Source: Streptomyces cinerochromogenes (lineage in GTDB: Bacteria > Actinomycetota > Actinomycetes > Streptomycetales > Streptomycetaceae). From it: a stretch of 64,000 nucleotides of DNA. The notes beneath the pieces were generated by a model. That model did no database searches and had not been told where the DNA came from. It was given only the letters and a program-made list of their open reading frames with translations. A program made the position numbers and the translations under genes. Below are positions 27,229-35,001 of the stretch, in pieces. Every line of letters starts with the position of its first letter. The stretch's first letter is position 1. The stretch lies in NCBI RefSeq assembly GCF_014648635.1, contig NZ_BMRM01000023.1, forward strand, positions 62,001 through 126,000, written 5' to 3'.

Positions 27229-28980
27229 CTACTTCGACGCGACGCCGATGTTGAGGTAGTCGTACTGACCGCTGAAGGCCGCCGTGGAAACCAGGTTGGT
27301 GTAGTTCTGCGGGCGGGCGAGCAGGACCTTGAAGTAGGTCAGCGGGACGAGGACGGCGTCGTCCATGGTCTTCTTGTCGATCTGCGTGTAGAGGCTGTTG
27401 CGCTCAGTGGTGTCCTGAGTGCCGATCGCCTTGGACAGCAGGTTGTTGACGTCCTTGCTGTCGTACTGCGCCAGGTTGGTGTTGCCGGACTGGCTGATCG
27501 CCTTGCCGTTCAGGATCTGCTGCAGGAAGCCGTAGCCCGAGGGCCAGTCGGCGCCCCACTGCATCATGATCAGACCGAGGTTCTGCTTCTCGGTGAACTT
27601 CGGCACACCGGCGTAGTCGGTGAAGTACTTGCCGGACGGGTACTGCTTCAGGCTGGCGTTGATGCCGACCTTCTTCAGCGAGTTGATGATCGCCGTGGCG
27701 GCGTCGACCTCCTGCGGACGGTCCGAGCGGGCCGAGATGTTCGTGGAGATGGACGACTTGCCGCAGGCCTTCAGCTGCGCCTTGGCCTTGGCGACGTCAC
27801 CCTTGTTGCCGGAGGTCGCGTAGACGTCCGACTTGGCGTAGCCAGGGATGTCCGGCGGCAGCACGGTGGACGCGATCTCACCGCGGATCGGGCCGCCCTC
27901 GGCGGTCTGCACCGAGACCTTGTCGATGGCGTACTGGACGGCCTTGCGGCACTCGACCTTGTCGAACGGCGCGACCTTGGTGTTGATCGCCATGTAGACG
28001 AGACGGCCACCGAAGGTGTTGTCGGTGCCTGCCTTCTTGTCCGGGTCGGTGATGACGTCGGCCTGGGTCGAGGCCTGGACGCCGGTACCGGCCAGGTCGA
28101 TCGCCTTGCCGGCGAGGACGTCCTGGTCGATCGTCTCCGGGTTGACCTTCAGCTTGACGACGATCTTGTCCGGCAGCTGCTTGCGCAGCGGGTCGGTCTT
28201 CGCGTCCCAGTTCTCGTTGCGCACCAGGATGGCCTGCTTGCCGTCCTCGTAGCTCTGGAACTTGTACGAGCCCGAGGAGACGATGCTCTTGACGTAGTCG
28301 ACGCCCTTGTCCTTCGCCTTCGGCACCGGGGCCGTCTGCGGGGCGGCGACCAGGTAGTCGAACTCCTGGAAGGCCTGCTTCAGGTGGAAGACGACGGTGG
28401 TGTCGTCCGGCGTCTCGATGGAGGACAGGCCCTTGTCGCTCTTGTCCTTGTACGGGCCCTTGTACTTGTCGCCGCCGGCCAGGAACTGCTGGAAGTAGTT
28501 CGGGCCGAGGGAGAGCACGTCACGCGCGAAGTTCGAGCGCTCGACGGCGTACTTGACGTCCTTCGAGGTGATCGGCGAGCCGTCCTCGTACTTCAGGCCC
28601 GAACGCAGCTTGTACGTCCAGGTCTTGCCGCCGTCGCTCGGGACGCCCTTGCTCGCGGCGAGGTCCGGGACGAGGGTGTTGCCCTCCTCGCCGGCGCCCG
28701 GCTTGAAGGTCATCAGCGGGCGGGCCCACAGCCGGCTCAGGTTGTACATGTACGCGTAGTACGTGTTGCCGGGGTCGAACGAGTCCGGGACGTCGGACAG
28801 CTCGTAGGTGAGCGTGCCGCCCTTCTTGTCGGACGCGTTGACGACGCCCTTGGTCGCGGCGTTGGCCCCGGCCGACTTGGTGCCGTTCTCGTTCTTGTTG
28901 TCATCGGCCTTGCTGCAGCCTGCAACGAGCAGGCTGGCGGAGCCGATGGCCGCGATCGCGGCCAGCGCTGACCTTCGCAT
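27229..28980 (-). CDS. Peptide-binding lipoprotein of the ABC importer
   Basis: This SBP_bac_5 family extracytoplasmic receptor captures peptides for the permease. The 583-aa protein begins MRRSALAAIAAIGSASLLVA followed by the lipidated Cys22 (LVAGC lipobox), then a hydrophilic Asn/Asp-rich linker. The body has the family pattern, such as LTYELSDVPDSFDPGNTYY, KTWTYKLRSGLKYEDGSPI and KYAVERSNF near the start. The ATG at 28980 is chosen because it places the signal peptide normally; an ATG 21 bases upstream is also possible. The gene lies between the two permease genes in the order permease-receptor-permease-ATPase-ATPase. Confidence 0.94.
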   Translation of the reverse strand: MRRSALAAIAAIGSASLLVAGCSKADDNKNENGTKSAGANAATKGVVNASDKKGGTLTYELSDVPDSFDPGNTYYAYMYNLSRLWARPLMTFKPGAGEEGNTLVPDLAASKGVPSDGGKTWTYKLRSGLKYEDGSPITSKDVKYAVERSNFARDVLSLGPNYFQQFLAGGDKYKGPYKDKSDKGLSSIETPDDTTVVFHLKQAFQEFDYLVAAPQTAPVPKAKDKGVDYVKSIVSSGSYKFQSYEDGKQAILVRNENWDAKTDPLRKQLPDKIVVKLKVNPETIDQDVLAGKAIDLAGTGVQASTQADVITDPDKKAGTDNTFGGRLVYMAINTKVAPFDKVECRKAVQYAIDKVSVQTAEGGPIRGEIASTVLPPDIPGYAKSDVYATSGNKGDVAKAKAQLKACGKSSISTNISARSDRPQEVDAATAIINSLKKVGINASLKQYPSGKYFTDYAGVPKFTEKQNLGLIMMQWGADWPSGYGFLQQILNGKAISQSGNTNLAQYDSKDVNNLLSKAIGTQDTTERNSLYTQIDKKTMDDAVLVPLTYFKVLLARPQNYTNLVSTAAFSGQYDYLNIGVASK

Positions 28981-29035
28981 GATGGGCGCTTTCCCCTCCA
29001 TTGTTGGAAACTTTTCAGGCTCTCTGTGGCAGGCG

Positions 29036-30034
29036 TCAGCGACTGCGCGGGTCGAGAGCATCGCGTAGACCGTCGCCCAGCAGGTTGAACGCCAGCACGG
29101 TCACGAAGATGGCGAGTCCGGGGACGATCATGAACTGGGGGTCGACCTTGTAGAAGTTGACCGCCTCGCGGAGCATGCCGCCCCAGGACGCCTGCGGGGG
29201 CTGGATGCCGACGCCGAGGAAGCTCAGGGATGCCTCGAAGAGGATGTTGGTCGGGATGAGCAGCGTCGAGTAGACGATGATCGGGCCGACCAGGTTGGGC
29301 ATCAGCTCCCGGAACAGGATGTACGGAGCCTTGGCGCCCATGCCCCGGGAGGCGTCGACGAACTCGCGCTCGCGCAGGGCGAGCGTCTGACCCCGGACGA
29401 TCCGGCCCAGGTAGGGCCAGTTGAAGAAGCCGATGACGAAGATCAGCACGCTCAGGTGGAGCGGCAGTCCGTTCAGGCCGAACGCGCCGCCCTGGAGCGT
29501 GGCGGAGATGGAGATGGCGAACAGCAGGAGGGGGAAGGCGAGGAAGGTGTCCATCAGCCGGCTGATGATCGAGTCGACCCGCCCGCCGTAGTACCCCGCG
29601 ATGACGCCCATGACGGCGCCGATCACGTTGGACAGGATGGTGGCGCCGAAGGCGACCACCAGCGACACCCAGGAGCCTTCCAGGATGCGGGTGGCGATGT
29701 CCCGGCCGAACTTCGGATCCACGCCGAGCGGGTGGTCCGCGCTCATGCCGCCCCAACTTCCCTTGGGCAGGGAGGTGTTGGGATCGATCAGGTCCTGGTT
29801 GAAGGCGTTGGGGTCAAGGCCGAGCAGGGACTGGATGGGCCGCGAGAGGACGGCGAGGAGGATCAGCAGGATCACGATGATGCCGCCCGCGACGGCCACC
29901 TTGTCCTTCTTGAACCGGGTCCAGGCGATCTGGCCCAGGGAACGACCCTCGATCTGCCCCTTTCCGACACCCTCCAGCACAGCCTCCGGCTGTGCCTCGG
30001 CTGCCGCCCCGGTGGTCTCGATCGGTGCGGTCAC
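29036..30034 (-). CDS. Oligopeptide ABC transporter permease (OppC/DppC-like)
   Basis: This 332-aa permease is the first gene of the operon. It has a roughly 45-residue cytoplasmic N-terminus, the N-terminal OppC segment (FKKDKVAVAGGIIVILLILLA), a periplasmic region with HPLGVDPKFGRDIATR, and the EAA loop EREFVDASRGMGAKAPYILFRELMP, read here in part. The start is a GTG at 30034 behind GAGAGGGGTCGCTCACC. An ATG at 30106 would add 24 basic residues and lacks a ribosome site. OppC-first order is also seen in the S. coelicolor SCO5476-5480 peptide system (from memory). Confidence 0.93.
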   Translation of the reverse strand: MTAPIETTGAAAEAQPEAVLEGVGKGQIEGRSLGQIAWTRFKKDKVAVAGGIIVILLILLAVLSRPIQSLLGLDPNAFNQDLIDPNTSLPKGSWGGMSADHPLGVDPKFGRDIATRILEGSWVSLVVAFGATILSNVIGAVMGVIAGYYGGRVDSIISRLMDTFLAFPLLLFAISISATLQGGAFGLNGLPLHLSVLIFVIGFFNWPYLGRIVRGQTLALREREFVDASRGMGAKAPYILFRELMPNLVGPIIVYSTLLIPTNILFEASLSFLGVGIQPPQASWGGMLREAVNFYKVDPQFMIVPGLAIFVTVLAFNLLGDGLRDALDPRSR

Positions 30035-30384
30035 GGTGAGCGACCCCTCTCGCCGGTGGTGACCGGCCTGCGCCTGCCGCGGATTGCGGCTTTGTCGACT
30101 TGCCATCGATCATGAGGTCTCGACCTCACGTCTGAGTCGGGAGTCTTCAGCGTCGTCGCGATCACCCGCCAGAGCTGACGGCGAAAGTATGCGCAACCGT
30201 GATGCAGTCCAGGGGATTCCGTTATCCGATCAGTGGGTAACGGGTATCGGACGCACATCAGTTGGGACAGAACGGCGAATCCGCGCGGTTCGGGACGATC
30301 GGGCGAAGTCTACGCGCGCAGAAGTGTTTCGGCCTTGTAAATTCTTCGGCCCACGCTCAAAAAGCCTGTCGCTCCGCCCGGTTG
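30035..30384. promoter_or_regulatory. Promoter region of the peptide-transporter operon
   Basis: No convincing gene is present. The stretch is noticeably less GC-rich than its surroundings around 30190-30240 and 30330-30370, as expected for promoters. A dyad, CCGTTA (30219-30224) and TAACGG (30238-30243), could be an operator or the stem of a leader hairpin about 190 bases upstream of the operon start. The distal end also lies just past the stop of the SseB-like gene. Confidence 0.4.
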
Positions 30385-31203
30385 TCAGTAACCGCCGCGC
30401 ACCGGCGGGTAGCCGTATCCGGCGGCCGGTGACTGCGGCGGGGCCTGGAGCTGGGGCTGCGGCGGGGGCGCGGGGACGTGGGCCTCGCGGTCGTAGAAGG
30501 GGCGCGCGTTGGCCCGCATCCACATCACCACCGGGTCGTAGTCGTCGGTCATGGCGACCGTCGAGACCGGCAGCCCCTCCGGGACCGCGCCGATGGACTG
30601 CTGCATCATCGCGCGCACCGAGTCGACCGCGGCCGGCGAGGTGTCGTACACGTCCAGACCGATGGCGAGATACGGCGCCCCGAGCGCCGGCTGCACCCAG
30701 GCGCGGCGCAGCGAGCGCAGCGCGGGGGTCCGGTGCGCGTTCTGCGCGAGCAGGGCGTAGAACGCGGGGATCTCGATGCCGGGCTCCGACAGCCGCAGGG
30801 GCCCCGCGGGCTGGCGGTCCAGGCCGGCGGCGATGCGGCGCAGATCCAGCCAGGGGATGCCGACGCCGCCGCCCGGGGCGTGCGGGTTGAGCCAGAGGCC
30901 GTAGTGGTCGGGGTAGAGGGTGCGCGCCACGTCCAGGCCGTCGACCACTTCGTACGAGCGGTTCCAGCCGCTGGCCGACAGCTCCTGGGCGGAGGTGACG
31001 CAGGGGGCGTAGTGGCAGCCGTCGACCTCCATGTCCCCGTACTGGGCGTCCGGGGAGCCGGCCTGGCCGTGCCACAGGAGCATCCAGATCTGGCCGGAGG
31101 AGGGGGTGGCGAGGGCACGGAGCAGGGCCTCGTAGGCGTCGTAGCGTCCGGGCGTGACCTGGCGCAGCGTGTGCTCGACGCTGCCGCTGTGGCTCGCGCT
31201 CAC
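30385..31203 (-). CDS. SseB C-terminal-domain protein (paralogue 1)
   Basis: This 272-aa soluble protein has a C-terminal half matching the SseB_C domain: LRRAWVQPALGAPYLAIGLDVYD, then MTDDYDPVVMWMRANARPFYDRE. The equivalent region of the next gene upstream ends DDPVATWLKASVRPFYQ, so the two are paralogues. A Pro/Gln-rich tail follows. The N-terminal half (QIWMLLWHGQ, MEVDGCHYAPCVTSAQEL) resembles the SseB N-domain. SseB is named for enhanced serine sensitivity in E. coli; its mechanism is unknown. The start is the GTG at 31203 with GAAGAAGG upstream. It is separated from its paralogue by a strong hairpin. Confidence 0.8.
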   Translation of the reverse strand: MSASHSGSVEHTLRQVTPGRYDAYEALLRALATPSSGQIWMLLWHGQAGSPDAQYGDMEVDGCHYAPCVTSAQELSASGWNRSYEVVDGLDVARTLYPDHYGLWLNPHAPGGGVGIPWLDLRRIAAGLDRQPAGPLRLSEPGIEIPAFYALLAQNAHRTPALRSLRRAWVQPALGAPYLAIGLDVYDTSPAAVDSVRAMMQQSIGAVPEGLPVSTVAMTDDYDPVVMWMRANARPFYDREAHVPAPPPQPQLQAPPQSPAAGYGYPPVRGGY

Positions 31204-31320
31204 CTTGTCGTGCCCTTCTTCGTCGGTGCCCCGCGTTCGGAGACAGCTTATGCGCCTGGTGGGCCGGGGCCTTCTGTTCGTTCGCGGGTGCGGGTCGTCC
31301 GTGGGTGGTCGCGCCCCGCG

Positions 31321-31364
31321 GCGGGGCCGCATGTCGGATGCGGCCCCGCGCCCCTGCGGGGCGC
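31321..31364 (-). terminator. Double hairpin between the two SseB-family genes
   Basis: GCGGGGCCGCAT (31321-31332) pairs with ATGCGGCCCCGC (31338-31349) around a 5-base loop, and GCGCCCC (31348-31354) pairs with GGGGCGC (31358-31364) around TGC. They begin 5 bases past the sseB stop and precede the next gene on the same strand, so the two paralogues are probably separate transcripts. Confidence 0.65.
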
Positions 31365-31368
31365 TTCT

Positions 31369-32160
31369 TCAGTGACCCGACTGATAGAAGGGGCGCACGC
31401 TCGCCTTCAGCCAGGTGGCCACCGGGTCGTCCGTCACGTCCATGAGGACCAGGCTGACCGGCCACCGGACCGGCACCTTGGCCAGCGCCCGGCCCAGGGC
31501 CTCCAGGGGGCGGGTGCGGAGGTCGCCCTCCCACTGGGAGAGTTCCACGCCGACGAACATCACCGGGTCGGCCGTCTCGACGGCGGCCAGGCAGCGGCGG
31601 GCGGTGAGGACCACGCCGGTACCGGCGAACTCGGCGGAGGCGGCAGAGAGGAAGTCGACCGGGTCGTCCTGCCAGTCGGGCTCGAAGAGGCGCACCCGGC
31701 CGCCGGTGTTGGGGCCGTCGAGCGGGGTGCGGCCGGCCCGGCACAGCTCGGCCACGGCGTCGGGCGGCAGCGGGACGCCGACCACACCGCCCGGGTTGAC
31801 CGCGATGCCCGCCTGCGGGGGCAGGCCGCGGGCGAACTCCAGGGCGGGGGCGACGGTGTACGGCATGTGGGCACCGGCCACCTGGCGCAGCTGTTCCTCG
31901 GAGCTGAACACGGGGACGTACGTCTGGCCCTCGATGTCCGTCGTCGGCAGGTCCAGCGGGCCGCTGTCCGGGCCCCCGCCGTTCGGCAGCGGTATCCACA
32001 GGAGGCTGCGGCCGAGGACCTCGATGATCCGGCCGCCCGCCGAGGGCACGCCGAGGGAGGCCGAGAGCACCTCCTCCAGCTCGTTGCCGGGCCACCCGCC
32101 GTGCGGGTGGGGGTGCGCCTGTGCCGGGAAGTCCGCGGGAAGGTCCGCCGGGAAGTCCAT
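31369..32160 (-). CDS. sseB: SseB-family protein (paralogue 2, two-domain)
   Basis: This 263-aa protein carries both SseB domains. The N-terminal domain covers about residues 25-135 (LEEVLSASLGVPSAGGRIIEVL, YVPVFSSEEQLRQVAG, GVVGVPLPPDAVAEL), the C-terminal domain about 145-260 (RVRLFEPDWQDDPVDFL, DPVMFVGVELSQW, DDPVATWLKASVRPFYQ). A His/Pro-rich N-terminus precedes it. SseB overexpression alters serine tolerance in E. coli; whether it does so here is unknown. The location is suggestive: the glycine/serine degradation genes start about 1.2 kb away on the other strand. The ATG at 32160 follows a GGCGG-type site of modest quality. Confidence 0.85.
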   Translation of the reverse strand: MDFPADLPADFPAQAHPHPHGGWPGNELEEVLSASLGVPSAGGRIIEVLGRSLLWIPLPNGGGPDSGPLDLPTTDIEGQTYVPVFSSEEQLRQVAGAHMPYTVAPALEFARGLPPQAGIAVNPGGVVGVPLPPDAVAELCRAGRTPLDGPNTGGRVRLFEPDWQDDPVDFLSAASAEFAGTGVVLTARRCLAAVETADPVMFVGVELSQWEGDLRTRPLEALGRALAKVPVRWPVSLVLMDVTDDPVATWLKASVRPFYQSGH

Positions 32161-32250
32161 GTGCCTACCGCCTGCTGGGGATCACTGCTGTGCGCGAAAA
32201 GGCTAGCGGGTGGCGGTGACAGTGCCTCACCGCGTGAGAGCCGGCGTCCC

Positions 32251-32919
32251 TCACCGGGTGAAGCCGACGCGGCCGAGGACGTCCGCCGCGTCCCGGTCCA
32301 GCAGCACGGCCGCGCCGCAGCCGGCGGGCAGCTCGCCCCGCTCCACCGCGCGCAGCAGGCGGGCGGTGGAGCGGCGGTGGCGGCGGAAGGCGTAGCGGGA
32401 CACGCCCCGGCCGCGCTCGCGCTGGCCCTCGCGGGCCGCCTCGGGGCTGACGTCGAGGAGGAGCAGGTGCAGGGTGGCGCCCCGGCGGCGGGCCTCGCGG
32501 GCCAGCCAGGCGCGCACCCAGGACTGGGTGCCGCAGTCGTGCACGACGACTCCCTCGCCGGTGCGCAGGGCGCGGCGCAGTCCGGCGTAGTGGGCGAGGC
32601 GGACCAGGGGGCGGTACAGGGCGTAGGGGAGGAAGCCGGGGACGCGGGCCTGCCAGCGGTCGCGGGTGTCCTGGGAGTCGATGCGCCGGCCGGTGACCGC
32701 GCGGTGCATCAGGGTGGACTTGCCGCTGCCGGGCAGTCCGGTGACCACCACCAGGTCGCGGGGGCCGAAGAGCAGGGCGTGCGGGCTGCGGCCGGCGCGG
32801 TCGCGCAGGTCGCGCACGACCGGTGCGGGGCGGTCCGCGCCGCGCTCACGGGACAGGGCGGGGGGCTGCTTCGGCACCGCGATGCCGGCGTCGGCGGCGT
32901 AGGCCGAGATCCTGTTCAC
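32251..32919 (-). CDS. P-loop ATPase/kinase-like protein
   Basis: This 222-aa protein has a Walker A motif GLPGSGKST near residue 61, followed by RAVTGRRIDSQDTRDRWQ. The layout (short N-terminal region, P-loop, DSxDxR, then an Arg-rich lid-like segment and a final VLLDRDAADVLGRVGF) resembles small AAA or zeta-toxin-like kinases, which phosphorylate small molecules. No partner antitoxin is visible. The ATG at 32919 lies about 190 bases from the start of the divergent glycine riboswitch. It is probably in the same direction and transcript region as sseB. Confidence 0.78.
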   Translation of the reverse strand: MNRISAYAADAGIAVPKQPPALSRERGADRPAPVVRDLRDRAGRSPHALLFGPRDLVVVTGLPGSGKSTLMHRAVTGRRIDSQDTRDRWQARVPGFLPYALYRPLVRLAHYAGLRRALRTGEGVVVHDCGTQSWVRAWLAREARRRGATLHLLLLDVSPEAAREGQRERGRGVSRYAFRRHRRSTARLLRAVERGELPAGCGAAVLLDRDAADVLGRVGFTR

Positions 32920-33106
32920 CGTGATCGTCCTCCCCTGTGGGCTCGGTCAATCCCATGCCCGTTGTATGTAAAGAGAAGGTAATGGGCAACGGTCGGCGGT
33001 TCGTGTGCGTACGGCCACAGGTTGGTCACAAGGAGCGTGCTCTGGCTGGGCGGGGTGCGGCGTGCAATGATGACCCCGCCAACTGCATACCGGCCGCTTG
33101 AATCCG

Positions 33107-33312
33107 CGCGGGAGAGTTCCCAGCAGTCTTCGCTGGGACGCCGAAGGAGCAAGTCCCTCCCTTGAATCTCTCAGGCCCCGTTACCGCGCGGGCGAGGCAC
33201 ATCTGAAAAGCGGGCCGCTCCAGACAGTGGCTCCACCCAAGGTGCAAGCCGTGATCGTCCCCGTGGCGGTCGTGGCGAACCTCTCAGGTTCCGATGACAG
33301 ATGGGGAGGAAC
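33107..33312 (+). ncRNA. Tandem glycine riboswitch upstream of gcvT
   Basis: Two aptamers are recognisable. Aptamer I begins GCGGGAGAG and carries CGCCGAAGGAGCAA (33139-33152) and ATCTCTCAGG (33166-33175). Aptamer II is more divergent but keeps GTGCAAGCC (33242-33250), ACCTCTCAGG (33279-33288) and GATGACAGATGGGGAGG (33293-33309). This is the standard order of the glycine riboswitch; glycine binding normally turns on gcv gene expression. The RNA ends about 40 bases before the gcvT start. The upstream promoter should lie near 33000-33100. Confidence 0.88.
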
Positions 33313-33352
33313 GTTCCTCGCCTGTCCGCCTGCCCTGGGAGACGACCGTCCG

Positions 33353-34471
33353 ATGAGCAGTTCTGCACCCCGCCACACCGCGCTCGATGCCGTGCATCGC
33401 TCGCTCGGTGCGACGATGACCGACTTCGCCGGCTGGGACATGCCGCTGCGCTACGGCTCCGAGCGCGACGAGCACCTCGCCGTGCGCACGAAGGCCGGTC
33501 TCTTCGACCTCTCGCACATGGGCGAGATCACCGTCACCGGCGCCGAGGCCGCCGCGTTCCTGAACTTCGCCCTGGTCGGCAACATCGCCTCCGTCGGCGT
33601 GGGCCGCGCCCGCTACACCATGATCTGCCAGGCCGACGGCGGCATCCTGGACGACCTGATCGTCTACCGGCTGGCCGAGACCGAGTACATGGTCGTCGCC
33701 AACGCCTCCAACGCCCAGGTCGTGCTGGACGCGCTCACCGAGCGCGCCGCCGACTTCGACGCCGAGGTGCGTGACGACCGGGACGCGTACGCGCTGATCG
33801 CCGTGCAGGGCCCGGAGTCCCCGGGGATCCTGAAGTCGCTCACCGACGCCGACCTGGACGGTCTGAAGTACTACGCCGGCCTGCCCGGCACGGTCGCCGG
33901 TGTCCCGGCGCTGATCGCCCGCACCGGCTACACCGGCGAGGACGGCTTCGAGCTGTTCGTGAAGCCGGAGCACGCCGTCGAGCTGTGGCAGGCGCTGACC
34001 AAGGCCGGCGAGGGCGTCGGCCTGGTGCCGTGCGGGCTGTCCTGCCGGGACACGCTGCGCCTGGAGGCGGGCATGCCGCTGTACGGGCACGAGCTGACCA
34101 CCTCCCTCACGCCGTTCGACGCCGGGCTCGGCCGGGTGGTGAAGTTCGAGAAGGAGGGCGACTTCGTGGGCCGCGAGGCGCTCACGCGGGCCGCCGCCCG
34201 GGCCGAGGAGAACCCGCCGCGGGTGCTCGTCGGCCTGGTCGCCGAGGGCCGCCGGGTGCCGCGCGCCGGGTACGCCGTCGTCGCCGGCGGCGAGGTGATC
34301 GGCGAGGTCACCTCCGGCGCCCCCTCCCCCACCCTGGGCAAGCCGATCGCGATGGCCTACGTCGACGCCGCGCACGCCGCGCCGGGCACCGAGGGCGTCG
34401 GCGTGGACATCCGGGGCACCCACGAGGCGTACCGGGTCGTGGCGCTGCCGTTCTACAAGCGCCAGAAGTAA
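33353..34471 (+). CDS. gcvT: Glycine cleavage system T protein (aminomethyltransferase)
   Basis: GcvT takes the aminomethyl group carried by lipoylated GcvH and transfers the methylene to tetrahydrofolate, releasing ammonia. The 372-aa protein begins MSSSAPRHTALDAVHRSLGA and has the family stretches TDFAGWDMPLRYGSERDEH, LFDLSHMGEITVTG, GYTGEDGFELFV and the C-terminal PSPTLGKPIAMAYVD. The ATG at 33353 is inside the window left by the riboswitch. Earlier in-frame codons lie within riboswitch RNA and are rejected. No gcvP is present nearby; the P protein must be encoded elsewhere. Confidence 0.97.
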   Translation: MSSSAPRHTALDAVHRSLGATMTDFAGWDMPLRYGSERDEHLAVRTKAGLFDLSHMGEITVTGAEAAAFLNFALVGNIASVGVGRARYTMICQADGGILDDLIVYRLAETEYMVVANASNAQVVLDALTERAADFDAEVRDDRDAYALIAVQGPESPGILKSLTDADLDGLKYYAGLPGTVAGVPALIARTGYTGEDGFELFVKPEHAVELWQALTKAGEGVGLVPCGLSCRDTLRLEAGMPLYGHELTTSLTPFDAGLGRVVKFEKEGDFVGREALTRAAARAEENPPRVLVGLVAEGRRVPRAGYAVVAGGEVIGEVTSGAPSPTLGKPIAMAYVDAAHAAPGTEGVGVDIRGTHEAYRVVALPFYKRQK

Positions 34472-34609
34472 AGACTGGGCGCGGTCGGCCGTCTCCGGGG
34501 CCCCCGTCCCGTGGCCGGCACGTGACCCTGCGCACATTCGGCCGCTCACCAGCGGTTTCCGCAGTCCCCCCGTCATCAGCACTCCCGCGTGTACAGGAGA
34601 ATTCAGGCC

Positions 34610-34987
34610 ATGAGCAACCCCCAGCAGCTGCGCTACAGCAAGGAGCACGAGTGGCTGTCGGCCGCCGAGGACGGCGTCGCGACGGTCGGCATCACGGAGC
34701 ACGCGGCCAACGCGCTCGGTGACGTCGTCTTCGTCCAGCTCCCCGACGTCGGCTCCACCGTGTCCGCGGGCGAGACCTGCGGCGAGCTGGAGTCGACGAA
34801 GTCGGTGTCCGACCTGTACTCGCCGGTCACCGGTGAGGTCACCGAGGTCAACGAGGACGTCGTCAGCGACCCGTCGCTGGTGAACTCCGCTCCCTTCGAG
34901 GGCGGCTGGCTGTTCAAGGTACGCGTCGCGGAGGAGCCGGCCGATCTGCTCTCCGCCGACGAGTACACCGCCTTTTCCGCCGGCTGA
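34610..34987 (+). CDS. gcvH: Glycine cleavage system H protein
   Basis: GcvH is the lipoyl shuttle protein of the glycine cleavage complex. It is 125 aa, the usual length. The lipoylation site is Lys64 in GELESTKSVSDLYSP. It starts MSNPQQLRYSKEHEWLS at the ATG at 34610, with AGGAGA 14 bases upstream and AGGCC closer. It lies 138 bases after gcvT and 14 bases before glyA, probably on the riboswitch-controlled transcript. Confidence 0.97.
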   Translation: MSNPQQLRYSKEHEWLSAAEDGVATVGITEHAANALGDVVFVQLPDVGSTVSAGETCGELESTKSVSDLYSPVTGEVTEVNEDVVSDPSLVNSAPFEGGWLFKVRVAEEPADLLSADEYTAFSAG

Positions 34988-35001
34988 GGAGTCGTAGCCG
35001 T

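Noticed and set aside
32251..32919. Zeta-toxin of a toxin-antitoxin pair
   Set aside because: Only the P-loop and general kinase layout support it; no small antitoxin gene lies next to it.
33098..33352. In-frame extension of gcvT upstream into 33098
   Set aside because: This region is the glycine riboswitch RNA; the protein family starts at the codon at 33353.
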